NCBI GenBank assembly: GCA_963768945.1
Contig: CAVYJW010000008.1
Location: 868,001-932,000 of the forward strand
Reading direction: 5' to 3'
Origin: RYN-230 sp963768945
GTDB taxonomy: Bacteria; Actinomycetota; Actinomycetes; Streptosporangiales; Streptosporangiaceae
Length of the DNA: 64,000 nt
This document shows positions 1 through 9,052 of this stretch, in pieces. The position numbers and the translations under genes are program-made. Below the pieces are notes generated by a model that was not told the DNA's origin, ran no database searches, and worked only from the letters and a program-made list of their open reading frames with translations. The first letter of the stretch is position 1, and each line of letters begins with the position of its first letter.

Positions 1-12
1 GTCCCGGCCCGG

Positions 13-1575
13 CTACACGTCCGGGTCAGGAACCAGCGTGGGCGTGGCCCGGGTCAGCGTCTCCTTCCGGAAGAACGCGGGGGCGCTGAGCCGCATGTAG
101 ACGAACCCGAGCACGCCCGCCAGAGCGGCCAGGAAGGCGATGATGAAGATGCCGCCGATCTCCCAGTGCAGTCCCGGGACCGTCCAGAAGGTGTAGCCGC
201 TGGTCGCCGTCCAGTCGCTCTGCAGGGCATAGATGCCCGCCGCGTACATGATCAGGCCGCCGAGACCGGGCAGGATGCCGCGCATCCAGAGGTTGCGGGC
301 GCTGCTGGTGAGCGTGTGCCGGTAGTACCAGACGCAGGAGAAGGCGGTCAGCCCGTAGTAGAACGCGATGTACAGCCCGATCGCGGTGACTGCGTCACCG
401 ATTGGGTTACCGCCGGAGATGTAGTTCAGCGGGATGTACAGCGCGATCGAGATGATGCCCATCACGATCGTGGACACCGTCGGCGTCAGGTTCTTGGGGT
501 GGATCTTGGCGAACGACTGAGGGATGGCCCGGTAGGCGGCCATCGACAGGGTGGTGCGGGCCGTCGGCAGGATGGTCGTCTGGGTCGAGGCGGCCGCGGA
601 ACTGAGCACCATCAGGACCAGCAGCCGGGACAGGAAGGTGCCGAACCCTGAGGTCCCGAAGATGGCACTGCCGGTCACCGACAGCACGTCGAACTGGTGC
701 GCCGGGTTGGTCAGGCCGACACCTTTCGAGCCAGTTCCGGCGAACGCCTGCATCGAGAAGATGACGATCGCGTAGGTGATCAGCAGCAGCACAGTCGAAA
801 TGATCGCCGCGCGGCCGGGAGTCTTGGCCTTGTCCTTGGTTTCCTCGTTGACCGAGACCGCCGTGTCCCAGCCCCAGTAGATGAAAAGCATGAGGATGAG
901 CCCACCGATGAACGCGGACAGGGTGAGATGGGTGGGCAGCAGCCAGGAGAAGCTCGGGGTCACCGATCCCGCCGGGTGACTGGTCTCGACCTTGACCAGG
1001 GCGGTCACCGACAGCACCAGCAGCATCGCGACTTCGACGGACAGCAGGACCTTCTGGAAGTTGGCCGAGACCTCGATGCCGCGGTAGCAGATGTAGGTCA
1101 TCGCGACGATCCACAGGATGCCGACGAGCAGCACCCATCCTCCGGACGCGTTCGCGCCGATCGAGCTGTTCGGGCCCTGGACCAGGAAGAAGACGTACTG
1201 CCCGGCCACCTGGGCCAGGCTGGCCATGACCAGGATGTCGGCGGCCACGATGGCCCAGCCGCCGGCCCACCCGGTCTTCGGGCCGAAGGCCCGGGTCGCC
1301 CAGGTGAACGTGGTCCCGCAGTCCGGGTCGGCCTTGTTCATCTCGCTGTAGCCGATCGAGCAGAGCAGCATCGGGATGAACGCCAGCACGGCGACCGCCG
1401 GCGACTTCAGCCCGACCAGGGCGACGACGAAGAACAAGGTCGCGGCCAGGCTGTAGGCGGGGGCCGTCGAGGCGACTCCCATGACAACACTGGATACCAG
1501 GCCCAGGGCGCCGGACTTGAGCCCCTTGTCCCTGGATTCTTCGACTGGCTGAAGCTCCGGCGTAGCGGTGGCCAT
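13..1575 (-). CDS. APC-family amino acid/polyamine permease
   Basis: A 520-residue integral membrane protein of the amino acid-polyamine-organocation (APC) superfamily, likely a proton-coupled amino acid or polyamine importer. The N-terminal stretch GVASTAPAYSLAA and the following SEMNKADPDCGTTFTWATRAFGP are typical of APC helix 1 and the 2-3 region; about 12 hydrophobic segments follow. I start at the ATG at 1575 because AGGAGG lies about 8 bases upstream; the in-frame TTG at 1593 would overlap that ribosome site. The gene is divergent from a saccharopine-dehydrogenase-like gene and an aldehyde dehydrogenase, so uptake of an amine or amino acid broken down by those enzymes is a reasonable inference. 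The substrate cannot be read from sequence. Confidence 0.88.
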   Translation of the reverse strand: MATATPELQPVEESRDKGLKSGALGLVSSVVMGVASTAPAYSLAATLFFVVALVGLKSPAVAVLAFIPMLLCSIGYSEMNKADPDCGTTFTWATRAFGPKTGWAGGWAIVAADILVMASLAQVAGQYVFFLVQGPNSSIGANASGGWVLLVGILWIVAMTYICYRGIEVSANFQKVLLSVEVAMLLVLSVTALVKVETSHPAGSVTPSFSWLLPTHLTLSAFIGGLILMLFIYWGWDTAVSVNEETKDKAKTPGRAAIISTVLLLITYAIVIFSMQAFAGTGSKGVGLTNPAHQFDVLSVTGSAIFGTSGFGTFLSRLLVLMVLSSAAASTQTTILPTARTTLSMAAYRAIPQSFAKIHPKNLTPTVSTIVMGIISIALYIPLNYISGGNPIGDAVTAIGLYIAFYYGLTAFSCVWYYRHTLTSSARNLWMRGILPGLGGLIMYAAGIYALQSDWTATSGYTFWTVPGLHWEIGGIFIIAFLAALAGVLGFVYMRLSAPAFFRKETLTRATPTLVPDPDV

Positions 1576-1838
1576 GTGTCCCCCTCCTGGCAACTACCCG
1601 AGCGGGTCGGGTGAAGAAACGGGTCGGGTCAAGAAATTGGACGAGGCCGACCGACTTGTTCCGGACGGAGTATCCCGTCGTGCGGGCCGGCTGAGCGTGG
1701 TAAGGGTTGTGTAGCGCTAACTATAGACGCGTACGCAACTGGCACGGTTCTAGCATGAATAGGACCTGTCGGCAACGATTTCCGTCGTAACAGGTGAATC
1801 TCACGACTGGTCCCGTGTTGTACCCGTCAGTAGAAGGC

Positions 1839-1851
1839 TAGGATCGCTGAC
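1839..1851 (+). promoter_or_regulatory. Leaderless-type -10 element upstream of the saccharopine-dehydrogenase-like gene
   Basis: TAGGAT (1839-1844) is followed by 7 bases and then the ATG at 1852. This TANNNT-N7-ATG spacing is the usual layout of leaderless actinobacterial transcripts, and no good ribosome site is present. The rest of the divergent 1576-1851 region is relatively AT-rich around CTATAGAC (1720-1727), where opposing promoters may sit; I could not assign a convincing -35. Confidence 0.4.
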
Positions 1852-3066
1852 ATGCGCATCCTTCTCGTCGGGGCTGGCGGCGTCGGTACGGCCTTCGCCC
1901 GGATTGCCGCCCGCCGCCCGTTCGCTGAGCTCATCATCGCCGACTATGACCTGGGCCGGGCCCAGCACGCGGCCGCCGCCCGGGACGGTTACCAGGCCGT
2001 CCAGCTGGACGCCCGGGACGAGGCAGCCACCGCGGCCCTGCTGGCCGAGCACTCGTGCGATGTGCTGATGAACGCCACGGATCCGCGGTTCGTGATGCCG
2101 CTGTTCACCGCCGCGCTGCAGGCTCGTGTGCACTACATGGACATGGCCATGTCGCTGTCCCACCCGGACCCCGACGCGCCGTACCGGCGGACCGGCGTGA
2201 AGCTCGGTGACGACCAGTTCGCCCTGGCGCCCCAGTGGGAGCAGGCGGGCAAGCTGGCGCTGGCGGGCATGGGCGTGGAGCCGGGCCTGTCCGACGTGTT
2301 CGCCCGGTACGCGGCCGACGAGCTGTTCGGCGAGATCGACCAGCTGGGCGTGCGGGACGGGGCCAACCTGGAGGTGACCGGCTACGACTTCGCCCCCACC
2401 TTCTCCATCTGGACCACGATCGAGGAATGCCTCAACCCGCCGGTCATCTGGGAAAAGGGGCAGGGCTGGTTCACCACCCCGCCGTTCAGCGAGCCCGAGG
2501 TATTCCACTTCCCGGCGGGCATCGGCCCGGTCGAGTGCGTCAACGTCGAGCACGAGGAAGTGCTGCTGATGCCGCGCTGGCTCGACGCGCGCCGGGTGAC
2601 CTTCAAGTACGGGCTGGGCGCTGAGTTCATCGGTGTCCTTGAGACCCTGCACAAGCTGGGCCTGGACCGCACCGACCCGGTTGCGGTGGGGGCGGCCAGC
2701 GTCTCGCCCCGCGACGTGGTGGCCGCCTGCCTGCCGGACCCGGCCACGCTGGGCGACAAGATGACGGGCGTGACCTGCGCAGGCACCTGGGTGACCGGGA
2801 CGGGCAAGGACGGTGCGCCCCGTGAGGTCTATCTGCACCATGTGGTGGACAACGCCTGGTCCATGGCCGAATACGGCTCCCAGGCGGTGGTCTGGCAGAC
2901 CGCCGTCAACCCGGTGGTGGCGCTCGAGCTGATCGATTCCGGAGCGTGGTCCGGCACGGGAGTGCTCGGCCCGGAGGCCCTGCCGCCGGTTCCCTTCCTG
3001 GACCTGCTGACCGACTACGGTTCACCCTGGGCCTGCGAGGAGCGGACCCCGGCACCCCGGACCTGA
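1852..3066 (+). CDS. Saccharopine dehydrogenase family protein
   Basis: A 404-residue NAD(P)-dependent oxidoreductase. The N-terminal Rossmann motif GAGGVGTAF (residues about 7-15), an acidic residue after beta-2 (ADYD) and the C-terminal saccharopine-dehydrogenase-type region (AGMGVEPGLSDVFARYAA, GYDFAPTFSIWTTIEECLNPPV) are visible. Family members make or cleave saccharopine-type or carboxyspermidine-type imine adducts. An aldehyde dehydrogenase follows 90 bp downstream on the same strand, which would fit release of a semialdehyde (for example alpha-aminoadipate semialdehyde) and its oxidation. Lysine catabolism is therefore possible, but no lysine-ketoglutarate reductase is in view, so the substrate is open. 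Confidence 0.8.
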   Translation: MRILLVGAGGVGTAFARIAARRPFAELIIADYDLGRAQHAAAARDGYQAVQLDARDEAATAALLAEHSCDVLMNATDPRFVMPLFTAALQARVHYMDMAMSLSHPDPDAPYRRTGVKLGDDQFALAPQWEQAGKLALAGMGVEPGLSDVFARYAADELFGEIDQLGVRDGANLEVTGYDFAPTFSIWTTIEECLNPPVIWEKGQGWFTTPPFSEPEVFHFPAGIGPVECVNVEHEEVLLMPRWLDARRVTFKYGLGAEFIGVLETLHKLGLDRTDPVAVGAASVSPRDVVAACLPDPATLGDKMTGVTCAGTWVTGTGKDGAPREVYLHHVVDNAWSMAEYGSQAVVWQTAVNPVVALELIDSGAWSGTGVLGPEALPPVPFLDLLTDYGSPWACEERTPAPRT

Positions 3067-3156
3067 ACCCCGCAGACCTGAACCCCACAGCCCAACCCCT
3101 GAGCACCCCAGCCCTGAGCACCACAGCCCAATCCCTGAAACACCGAACGGAGGCCC

Positions 3157-4584
3157 GTGGTGGAAGAATTGCGCAACTTCATCGGCGGTCAGTGGACGGA
3201 CACCGCGTTCGACCGGCGGTCTGAGCTGATCGACCCGAGCACCGGCGATGTCTTCGCCAGCGCGCCGGTGTCCAGCGAGACCGAGGTGGCGGCGGCCTTC
3301 GCCTCGGCCGCCGAGGCCTTCCCGGGCTGGCGGGATGCCACCCCGGCCGAGCGGAGCCTGGCCCTGCTCCGCATCGCGGACGCCATCGAATCGCACGCCG
3401 ATGAGCTGGTGAAGGCGGAGTCGCAGAACACTGGCAAGCCGATCGCGCTGACGCTGTCCGAAGAGATCCCGCCGATGGCGGACCAGATCCGCTTCTTCGC
3501 AGGTGCGGCGCGGATGCTGGAGGGCCGTTCGGCCGGCGAGTACATGTCCGGGTTCACCTCGTTCATCCGGCGTGAGCCGATCGGGGTGTGCGCCGCGGTG
3601 ACGCCGTGGAACTACCCGATGATGATGGCGGTGTGGAAGTTCGGCCCGGCCCTGGCCGCGGGTAACACCATGGTCCTCAAGCCGTCCGACACCACGCCCG
3701 TGTCCACCTTGCTGCTGGCCGAGCTGATGAGCGACTTCCTCCCGCCGGGGGTGTTCAACGTGGTCTGCGGGGACCGGGACACCGGCCGGGCGCTGGTCAC
3801 CAACCCGGTGCCGCAGATGGTCTCGATCACCGGGAGCGTGCGGGCCGGGCGCGAGGTGGCGGTGGCCGCCGCGGCCGACCTCAAGAAGGTCCACCTCGAG
3901 CTGGGCGGCAAGGCGCCGGTCATCGTGTTCGACGACGCCGACCCGGTCAAGACCGCCGAGGCCATCGCGATCGCCGGGTACTTCAACGCCGGCCAGGACT
4001 GCACCGCCGCGACCAGGGTGCTGGCCAGCCCGCGGATCGCCGCCGACCTGGCCGATGCCCTGGTCGAGCAGGCCCGGGAGCAGACCGTGGCCGGCCCCGA
4101 CGTGCCCGACGCGGACTTCGGGCCGCTGAACAACGAGAACCAGCTGGCCCGGGTCAGCGGGTTCATCGACCGGCTGCCAGGCCACGCGGAAGTGCGCACC
4201 GGGGGCAACCGGATCGGCAGCCGCGGTTTCTTCTTCGAGCCCAGCGTGGTCACCGGGCTGCGCCAGGACGATGAGATCATCCAGCAGGAGGTGTTCGGCC
4301 CGGTCATCACGGTTCAGGAATTCAGCGCCGAGGACGAGGCACTGGCCTGGGCGAACGGGACCGAGTACGGGCTGGCGTCGTCGGTGTGGACCACCGATCA
4401 CGGCCGCGCCATGCGGATGGCGCGCGGGCTGGACTTCGGCTGCGTGTGGATCAACACGCACATCCCGCTGGTCGCCGAGATGCCGCACGGCGGCTTCAAG
4501 CACTCGGGCTACGGCAAGGACCTGTCGATGTACGGGTTCGAGGACTACACCCGGATCAAGCACGTCATGTCGTCCCTGGACTGA
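3157..4584 (+). CDS. Aldehyde dehydrogenase, aminobutyraldehyde-dehydrogenase-like
   Basis: A 475-residue NAD(P)-dependent aldehyde dehydrogenase of normal length. Catalytic residues are visible: nucleophile C282 (GQDCTA), general base E248 (HLELGG), oxyanion N152 (TPWNYP) and cofactor-binding K175 (VLKPSD). TPWNYPMMM and the C-terminal GGFKHSGYGKDLS resemble gamma-aminobutyraldehyde dehydrogenases. CGGAGG at 3148-3153 serves the GTG at 3157 or the adjacent in-frame GTG at 3160; spacing favours 3160 slightly. It probably oxidises an amino-aldehyde produced by the upstream enzyme. The 90-bp spacer before it is a low-complexity run of CCTGAACCCC and CCTGAGCACC units. Confidence 0.88.
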   Translation: MVEELRNFIGGQWTDTAFDRRSELIDPSTGDVFASAPVSSETEVAAAFASAAEAFPGWRDATPAERSLALLRIADAIESHADELVKAESQNTGKPIALTLSEEIPPMADQIRFFAGAARMLEGRSAGEYMSGFTSFIRREPIGVCAAVTPWNYPMMMAVWKFGPALAAGNTMVLKPSDTTPVSTLLLAELMSDFLPPGVFNVVCGDRDTGRALVTNPVPQMVSITGSVRAGREVAVAAAADLKKVHLELGGKAPVIVFDDADPVKTAEAIAIAGYFNAGQDCTAATRVLASPRIAADLADALVEQAREQTVAGPDVPDADFGPLNNENQLARVSGFIDRLPGHAEVRTGGNRIGSRGFFFEPSVVTGLRQDDEIIQQEVFGPVITVQEFSAEDEALAWANGTEYGLASSVWTTDHGRAMRMARGLDFGCVWINTHIPLVAEMPHGGFKHSGYGKDLSMYGFEDYTRIKHVMSSLD

Positions 4585-4600
4585 CGGGGGTCTTGTGGCC

Positions 4601-4633
4601 GGCGGCCCCCCGGGACCCGCTCCGGGGGCCGCC
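4601..4633 (+). terminator. GC-rich hairpin after the aldehyde dehydrogenase
   Basis: A perfect 10-bp inverted repeat, GGCGGCCCCC (4601-4610) and GGGGGCCGCC (4624-4633), with a 13-base loop starts 17 bases after the stop codon. There is no U tract, as is common for actinobacterial terminators. It separates this gene from the PIG-L gene, which has its own -10 element. Confidence 0.5.
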
Positions 4634-4663
4634 TCCTCGCGCCGGGCGGGGAGCGGGCGCCCG

Positions 4664-4676
4664 TAGGATCGGGATC
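4664..4676 (+). promoter_or_regulatory. Leaderless-type -10 element for the PIG-L gene
   Basis: TAGGAT (4664-4669), 7 bases, then ATG at 4677: the same arrangement and the same hexamer as upstream of 1852. AGGATCGGGATC could alternatively act as a weak ribosome site, so the two readings are not exclusive. Confidence 0.4.
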
Positions 4677-5396
4677 ATGCTCAGTGACCCGGAGGTCCAG
4701 CGCGTCCTGGTGATCGCCGCGCACCCGGACGATATCGACTTCACCGCCGCTGGCACCATCGCGCTCTGGACCGACGCTGGGATCGGCGTCACCTACTGCC
4801 TGGTCACCGACGGTGACGCCGGCGGCTTCGACGAGAGCCTCCCGCGCCCGGAGATGGCCCCGAAGCGCCGCAAGGAGCAGACGGCCGCGGCCGCGGTCCT
4901 GGGCGTCCACGACCTCCGGTTCCTGGGCTACCCGGACGGGAGGGTGGAGCCGACCCTGGGGCTGCGCAAGGACCTGGCCCGGGTGATCAGGCAGGTCCGG
5001 CCCGGCCGGGTGGTCTGCCCGTCCCCGGACCGCAACTACCAGCGGGTCGTGGGCAGCCATCCCGATCATCGGGCCGTGGGCTCCGCGGCCCTGGACGCCG
5101 TCTACCCCGACGCCCGCAACCCCTTCGCCTGGCCGGAACTGCTCGCTGACGAGGCGCTGGAGCCCTGGACGGTCCGCGAGGTGTGGATCTCCGCAGCCCC
5201 GGGAGCCGACCACTACGTGGACATCACGGACGTGTTCCCCCGGAAGATCGCCGCGCTCCGCGCGCACGAGAGCCAGACGGGTCACCTGGACGACCTGGAG
5301 GATTTCCTCCGCGCCTGGCTGACCCGCACCGCCCAGCGGGGCGGGCTGCCAGAGGGCAGGCTGGCCGAGGCGTTCCAGGTCCTCGACACGGCCTGA
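4677..5396 (+). CDS. PIG-L family deacetylase
   Basis: A 239-residue LmbE/PIG-L zinc-dependent N-deacetylase. The metal and catalytic motif AHPDD lies near residues 15-19, and a second conserved histidine motif, SHPDHRAVG, is near residue 125. Family members remove acetyl groups from N-acetylglucosaminyl conjugates (mycothiol precursor MshB, mycothiol-conjugate amidase Mca) or other amides. The sequence is shorter than typical MshB/Mca, so I do not assign either. The reading frame is open further upstream, but residues match the family only from the ATG at 4677. It converges on the sulfoquinovose synthase gene with a 14-bp gap. Confidence 0.82.
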   Translation: MLSDPEVQRVLVIAAHPDDIDFTAAGTIALWTDAGIGVTYCLVTDGDAGGFDESLPRPEMAPKRRKEQTAAAAVLGVHDLRFLGYPDGRVEPTLGLRKDLARVIRQVRPGRVVCPSPDRNYQRVVGSHPDHRAVGSAALDAVYPDARNPFAWPELLADEALEPWTVREVWISAAPGADHYVDITDVFPRKIAALRAHESQTGHLDDLEDFLRAWLTRTAQRGGLPEGRLAEAFQVLDTA

Positions 5397-5418
5397 CGGG
5401 GATCCCCCGGTCAGGCCG
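5389..5418. terminator. Bidirectional hairpin spanning two convergent stop codons
   Basis: CGGCCTGACGG (5389-5399) pairs with CCGGTCAGGCCG (5407-5418) with one bulged base. The hairpin contains both stop codons (PIG-L TGA at 5394-5396, sqdB stop at 5411-5413), so one short structure could end transcription from both sides. Confidence 0.5.
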
Positions 5419-6634
5419 GGGCGCCGGTCAGGCCGGGCAGCTCGGTCATCAGGTCGTCGGCGGTTTCCATGCCGGCCTTCCAGACCGACCGGGAGATGAT
5501 CTTGGAGGGGTCGGCCCGGTGGGCGTAGCGCCTGGCGACCTCGGTGCCCTCGCCGAGCAGCCCCTCGGACAGCGTGGTCGGCTGCAGGCCCAGGGCGAGG
5601 AACTGGTCGTTGCGGACGATCAGGTCGTTCTCCTCGGCCTCGCGCCGCGGGTTGGGCAGGTAGGCGATGTCGGTGCCCATCACGTCGCCGACCATCTTGG
5701 CCAGGTCCAGGACCCGGTGGGTCTCGGTGATCTGGTTGAGGACACGCGGCCGGTCACCCGTCTCGGGCGGGTTGGTGATGGCCAGCTCGATGCACCGCAC
5801 GGTGTCGCGGATGTGGATGAACGCCCGGGTCTGGCCGCCGGTACCGTGCACCGTCAGCGGGTGCCCGATCGCGGCCTGCATCAGGAACCGGTTCAGCACC
5901 GTGCCGTAGTCGCCGTCGTAGTCGAACCGGTTGATCAGCCGCTCATCCTGGCTGGTCTGGCCGGTCTGCGTGCCCCACACGATGCCCTGGTGCAGGTCGG
6001 TGATCCGCAGCCCGTCGTTCTTGGCGTAGAACGCGAACATCAGCTGGTCCAGCGTCTTGGTCATGTGGTACACCGACCCCGGGTTGGCCGGGTGCAGGAT
6101 TTCCCGTTCCAGCTCACCGTCGGGCGTCGGCACCTTCACCGTCAGGTAACCCTCCGGGATCGGCGCGCTCCCGGACCAGCCGTACCCGTAGACCCCCATC
6201 GTGCCCAGGTGCGCCAGCGCGGCACCGGTCCCGGTCTCGGCCAGCGCGGCCAGCAGGTTATGCGTGGCCCGCACGTTGTTGTCCACCGTGTACCGCTTGG
6301 TGGCCGTGGTCCGCATCGAGTACGGCGCCGCGCGCTGCTCAGCGAAATGCACGATCGCTTCCGGGCGCAGCCCCGCCAGCAGCGCCGCCAGCCGGTCATA
6401 CTCAGCAGCCAGGTCAAGGCTCACGAACCCGATCTCCCGGCCGGAGACCTCCCGCCAGACCCGGATCCGCTCACCGATCGGCCGGATCGGAGTCAGCGAC
6501 TCCACCTCCAGGTCGATATCGATCTTACGACGGCTCAAGTTGTCGACGATGGTCACATCATGACCGCGGTCCGACAAGTAAAGCGATGTCGGCCAGCCAC
6601 AGAAACCATCGCCGCCCAGAACCAGAACGCGCAT
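5411..6634 (-). CDS. sqdB: UDP-sulfoquinovose synthase (SQD1/SqdB type)
   Basis: A 407-residue extended short-chain dehydrogenase that would form UDP-sulfoquinovose from UDP-glucose and sulfite, the head-group donor for sulfolipid. Family-specific stretches are GDGFCGWPTSLYLS at the N-terminal NAD site, ESLTPI, HFAEQRAAPYSM, LGTMGVYG, the YHMTK catalytic Tyr-Lys pair, DLNQG-like DLHQGIVWGT, RFDYDGDYGTVLNRF and the C-terminal NPRREAEEND. The overall match to plant SQD1 is clear even by eye. I start at the ATG at 6634, preceded by GGGAG; an in-frame ATG at 6646 is an alternative. No SqdX-type glycosyltransferase is adjacent. A 0.9-kb non-coding stretch precedes the gene. Confidence 0.9.
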   Translation of the reverse strand: MRVLVLGGDGFCGWPTSLYLSDRGHDVTIVDNLSRRKIDIDLEVESLTPIRPIGERIRVWREVSGREIGFVSLDLAAEYDRLAALLAGLRPEAIVHFAEQRAAPYSMRTTATKRYTVDNNVRATHNLLAALAETGTGAALAHLGTMGVYGYGWSGSAPIPEGYLTVKVPTPDGELEREILHPANPGSVYHMTKTLDQLMFAFYAKNDGLRITDLHQGIVWGTQTGQTSQDERLINRFDYDGDYGTVLNRFLMQAAIGHPLTVHGTGGQTRAFIHIRDTVRCIELAITNPPETGDRPRVLNQITETHRVLDLAKMVGDVMGTDIAYLPNPRREAEENDLIVRNDQFLALGLQPTTLSEGLLGEGTEVARRYAHRADPSKIISRSVWKAGMETADDLMTELPGLTGAPA

Positions 6635-7547
6635 TCCGACTCCCATCACGTTGCCGTTGTCGACGAGGCGGCCACCCCTCCCCGCAGGAGCGGCAGCTGC
6701 CACGAGATCCCTGGAGCCGACCCGCCAGCCCCGAACCCACGGGAAACAACGCCGGTTCCACCATGACAACCCGTTATATTGCGGTCTACCTGGCATTTGC
6801 CCGAGCGCCAGAACCCGAACATTACATACTTCCCGGCCAGAAGCGCCAGGGCATTGGACAGACCTTGGACCGCTTTGACCAGGCCGGAACTATGACCTGG
6901 TAGTTCTGTAACTTAAATTTAATTTAGTCATCCGCTGCCCGTCACGTCGTGTACACCATCCGCAACGGGTTACTCGCGCCCGCGGGCAGGTCTCCGGCTG
7001 GCCAGTAGCTCCCGGCCGCGTCCTCTTCGGGGCCAGGGAGCACCCAGAGCGCAGCCCGGCCAGCGTTAATATCCGGCGGCCGGAGCCTGCAGCGCCGCGG
7101 CCAGCCTGCCCTGGATCAGGACTGGGCTCGACCGTTCCGGCCCGCCCCCGGAAATCGGCCGTTCCGGCCCCGAAAACCGGGCTTTACGCTGCGTGGCGGG
7201 GGATGGTGACCCCGCCCGGAATTGGCCCGGCCGCGGCTTGGCCAGCCGGGAATGTGGCTGCTCTTTGGGCAGGAAACGTGTCGTTTTTGTGACAGACCCT
7301 ATTCCTACTTTTAACGTAGGTAAACTTTACTTCAGCGGTAACTCTCGACGTTAACCACGCGTCATCCGCCGTATAGGTGTGTGACTACCGGCACCTCACC
7401 CCCTCGCCGGCCTGATCGCCAACGTCCAGCTCGGTTCGTAAACCATTTCCCGCGCGGAGCGTCCTACCATGTGCCCTCTCCGCGCCGCGCGTCGCGGCCC
7501 CAGGGCGGGCGGGCACGCAGGAACTACAGAAAGTTGGGGGTGTGCGG
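6635..7547. other. Long intergenic region between divergent sqdB and the beta-propeller gene
   Basis: About 0.9 kb with no coding sequence I would support. It has two conspicuously AT-rich patches for this genome: around 6900-6930 (contains the palindrome TTAAATTTAA) and around 7290-7380 (TTGTGA followed 17 bases later by TTTAAC, then GTAAACTTTAC and TATAGGT). The second patch is the likely promoter of the beta-propeller gene and implies a leader of roughly 170-240 bases. No known riboswitch was recognised. Short open frames across the region have no start signal or recognisable similarity. Confidence 0.5.
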
Positions 7548-8975
7548 ATGTCTGGGTGGACCCGATCGAAGCCTCAGCTGATCGCGGCGGCCACGGGCGC
7601 GGCACTGGCGGGCGCGCTGGCCGTCGCGGGCATGGTCTCCCGGCCGGCCGCGGTGACACTGTCGCCCGCGGTGACCCGCGCGGGGCTGACCGCGGCCACG
7701 CACACCGCCGGTCACGTGGTCGCGCCGGGCGGCCGGAACCGGCGCCTGCAGAGCAGCGAGTTCTCGGACTGGCCGATGTTCCACGCCGATCCCACCCACT
7801 CCGGTGTCTCCCCGGAGACGGCGATCGGCACGGCCAACGCCGCCTCGCTGACCGCCGGCTGGACCGCCACGCTGGGCACCACCAGCTACGTCTCGCCCGT
7901 GGTGGCGACGAGCAGCACGCTCGGCGAGGCGGTCGTCTACGCGGCCGCGCAGAGCCGCTTCTACGCTTACCCGGCCACCGGCGGCTCGCCGATCTGGACG
8001 TTCAGGACGGGCAAGGGCGGCGGGGCCTTTGACGCTTCCCCCGCAGTGTTCGACGGGGTGGCCTACGAAGCCTCGTCGGCCGGCACCATCTACGCGCTCA
8101 ACGCCTCGACCGGCGCGGAACTCTGCTCCTTCAGCGTCGGGGACCAGCTCATCCAGGCCTCGCCAGTCGTCGTCAGCGACCCCGACGGTTCCGGGCCGGT
8201 GCTGTACGTGGGCACCGATCCGCCCAGCGGGGCGGGAGCCGAATACGCGATCTACGGCGCGGGCAACACGCACGGCGCCTGCACGCAGGACTGGGAGTTC
8301 AGCTCGTGGGCTGTGGCCGACTCAGGAAGCTGGTCTCCACCTGCGTACGGCACGGACGCCAACGGTAACCCGCTGCTCGTGTTCGGCAGCGTCGGCCCCG
8401 ATGACTCGGTGTACGCCCTCAACGCCAGCACGGGCGTGCTCGACTGGCGCTACCAGACGAGCACCGTGACCAGCTTCGACGTGGGGGCCGGGCCAACCCT
8501 GTCCGCGCCCGGGAACAACGGCTTCGCCGACGGGGTCGTGTACGTGTCCGGCAAGGATAAGAGCGTCTACGCCCTGAACCTCACCACCGGCGAGAAGATC
8601 TGGTCCCACAAGCTCTCGACGAACAAGAACGCCGACGTGTCAACGGCCTCGCTGGACGGCGACGCCCTCTACCTCGGGTCGAACGACGGCGTCTACGCAC
8701 TGAACGCCACGACCGGGGCGCTGATCTGGCAGGCCCTCGCCGGGCCGACGTTCTACGCCTCGCCCGCGATCACTGGGCCGGCCGGGCAGCAGGTGCTGGT
8801 CATCGGCGACAACGCGGGCAACCTGTACGCGCTCGACCTGGCCACCGGATCGACCCTCTGGACGCTGCGGCCCAACACCGCCGGCTTCTGGGCCTCCCCG
8901 GCTATCTCTCAGGGCGCTGTCTATGTGGTTGGCATCGACGGCGTGCTCCGGACCTACGCCCCCAGCGGAACCTGA
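7548..8975 (+). CDS. Secreted PQQ-type beta-propeller repeat protein
   Basis: A 475-residue exported protein built of PQQ/pyrrolo-quinoline-quinone-type beta-propeller blades. The N-terminus has basic residues followed by a hydrophobic Ala-rich helix (LIAAATGAALAGALAVAGM), a Sec signal or anchor without a lipobox cysteine. Repeated blade motifs of the form YALNASTG/YALNATTG/YALDLATG occur at least five times, each followed by W-x-F/T-x-R/K. The blades probably form one seven- or eight-bladed propeller used for binding rather than dehydrogenation, since no quinoprotein catalytic residues are evident. The ATG at 7548 follows GGGGG; GTG at 7542 is possible. Partner and ligand are unknown. Confidence 0.8.
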   Translation: MSGWTRSKPQLIAAATGAALAGALAVAGMVSRPAAVTLSPAVTRAGLTAATHTAGHVVAPGGRNRRLQSSEFSDWPMFHADPTHSGVSPETAIGTANAASLTAGWTATLGTTSYVSPVVATSSTLGEAVVYAAAQSRFYAYPATGGSPIWTFRTGKGGGAFDASPAVFDGVAYEASSAGTIYALNASTGAELCSFSVGDQLIQASPVVVSDPDGSGPVLYVGTDPPSGAGAEYAIYGAGNTHGACTQDWEFSSWAVADSGSWSPPAYGTDANGNPLLVFGSVGPDDSVYALNASTGVLDWRYQTSTVTSFDVGAGPTLSAPGNNGFADGVVYVSGKDKSVYALNLTTGEKIWSHKLSTNKNADVSTASLDGDALYLGSNDGVYALNATTGALIWQALAGPTFYASPAITGPAGQQVLVIGDNAGNLYALDLATGSTLWTLRPNTAGFWASPAISQGAVYVVGIDGVLRTYAPSGT

Positions 8976-8983
8976 CCGCGTGA

Positions 8984-9028
8984 CCCCCCCACCGGCCCGC
9001 ACTGTCGCAGGATGAGCCGGTGGGGGGG
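8984..9028 (+). terminator. Strong hairpin terminator after the beta-propeller gene
   Basis: A perfect 13-bp stem: CCCCCCCACCGGC (8984-8996) with GCCGGTGGGGGGG (9016-9028), loop 19 bases, just after the stop codon at 8973-8975. It insulates the cox genes. Confidence 0.65.
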
Positions 9029-9052
9029 CTGGTGCTGTGCGGCTTCGCCGTC

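Noticed and set aside
7381..7581. Small open frame just upstream of the beta-propeller gene
   Set aside because: Overlaps the start of the real gene in another frame, Arg/Pro-rich, without ribosome site.
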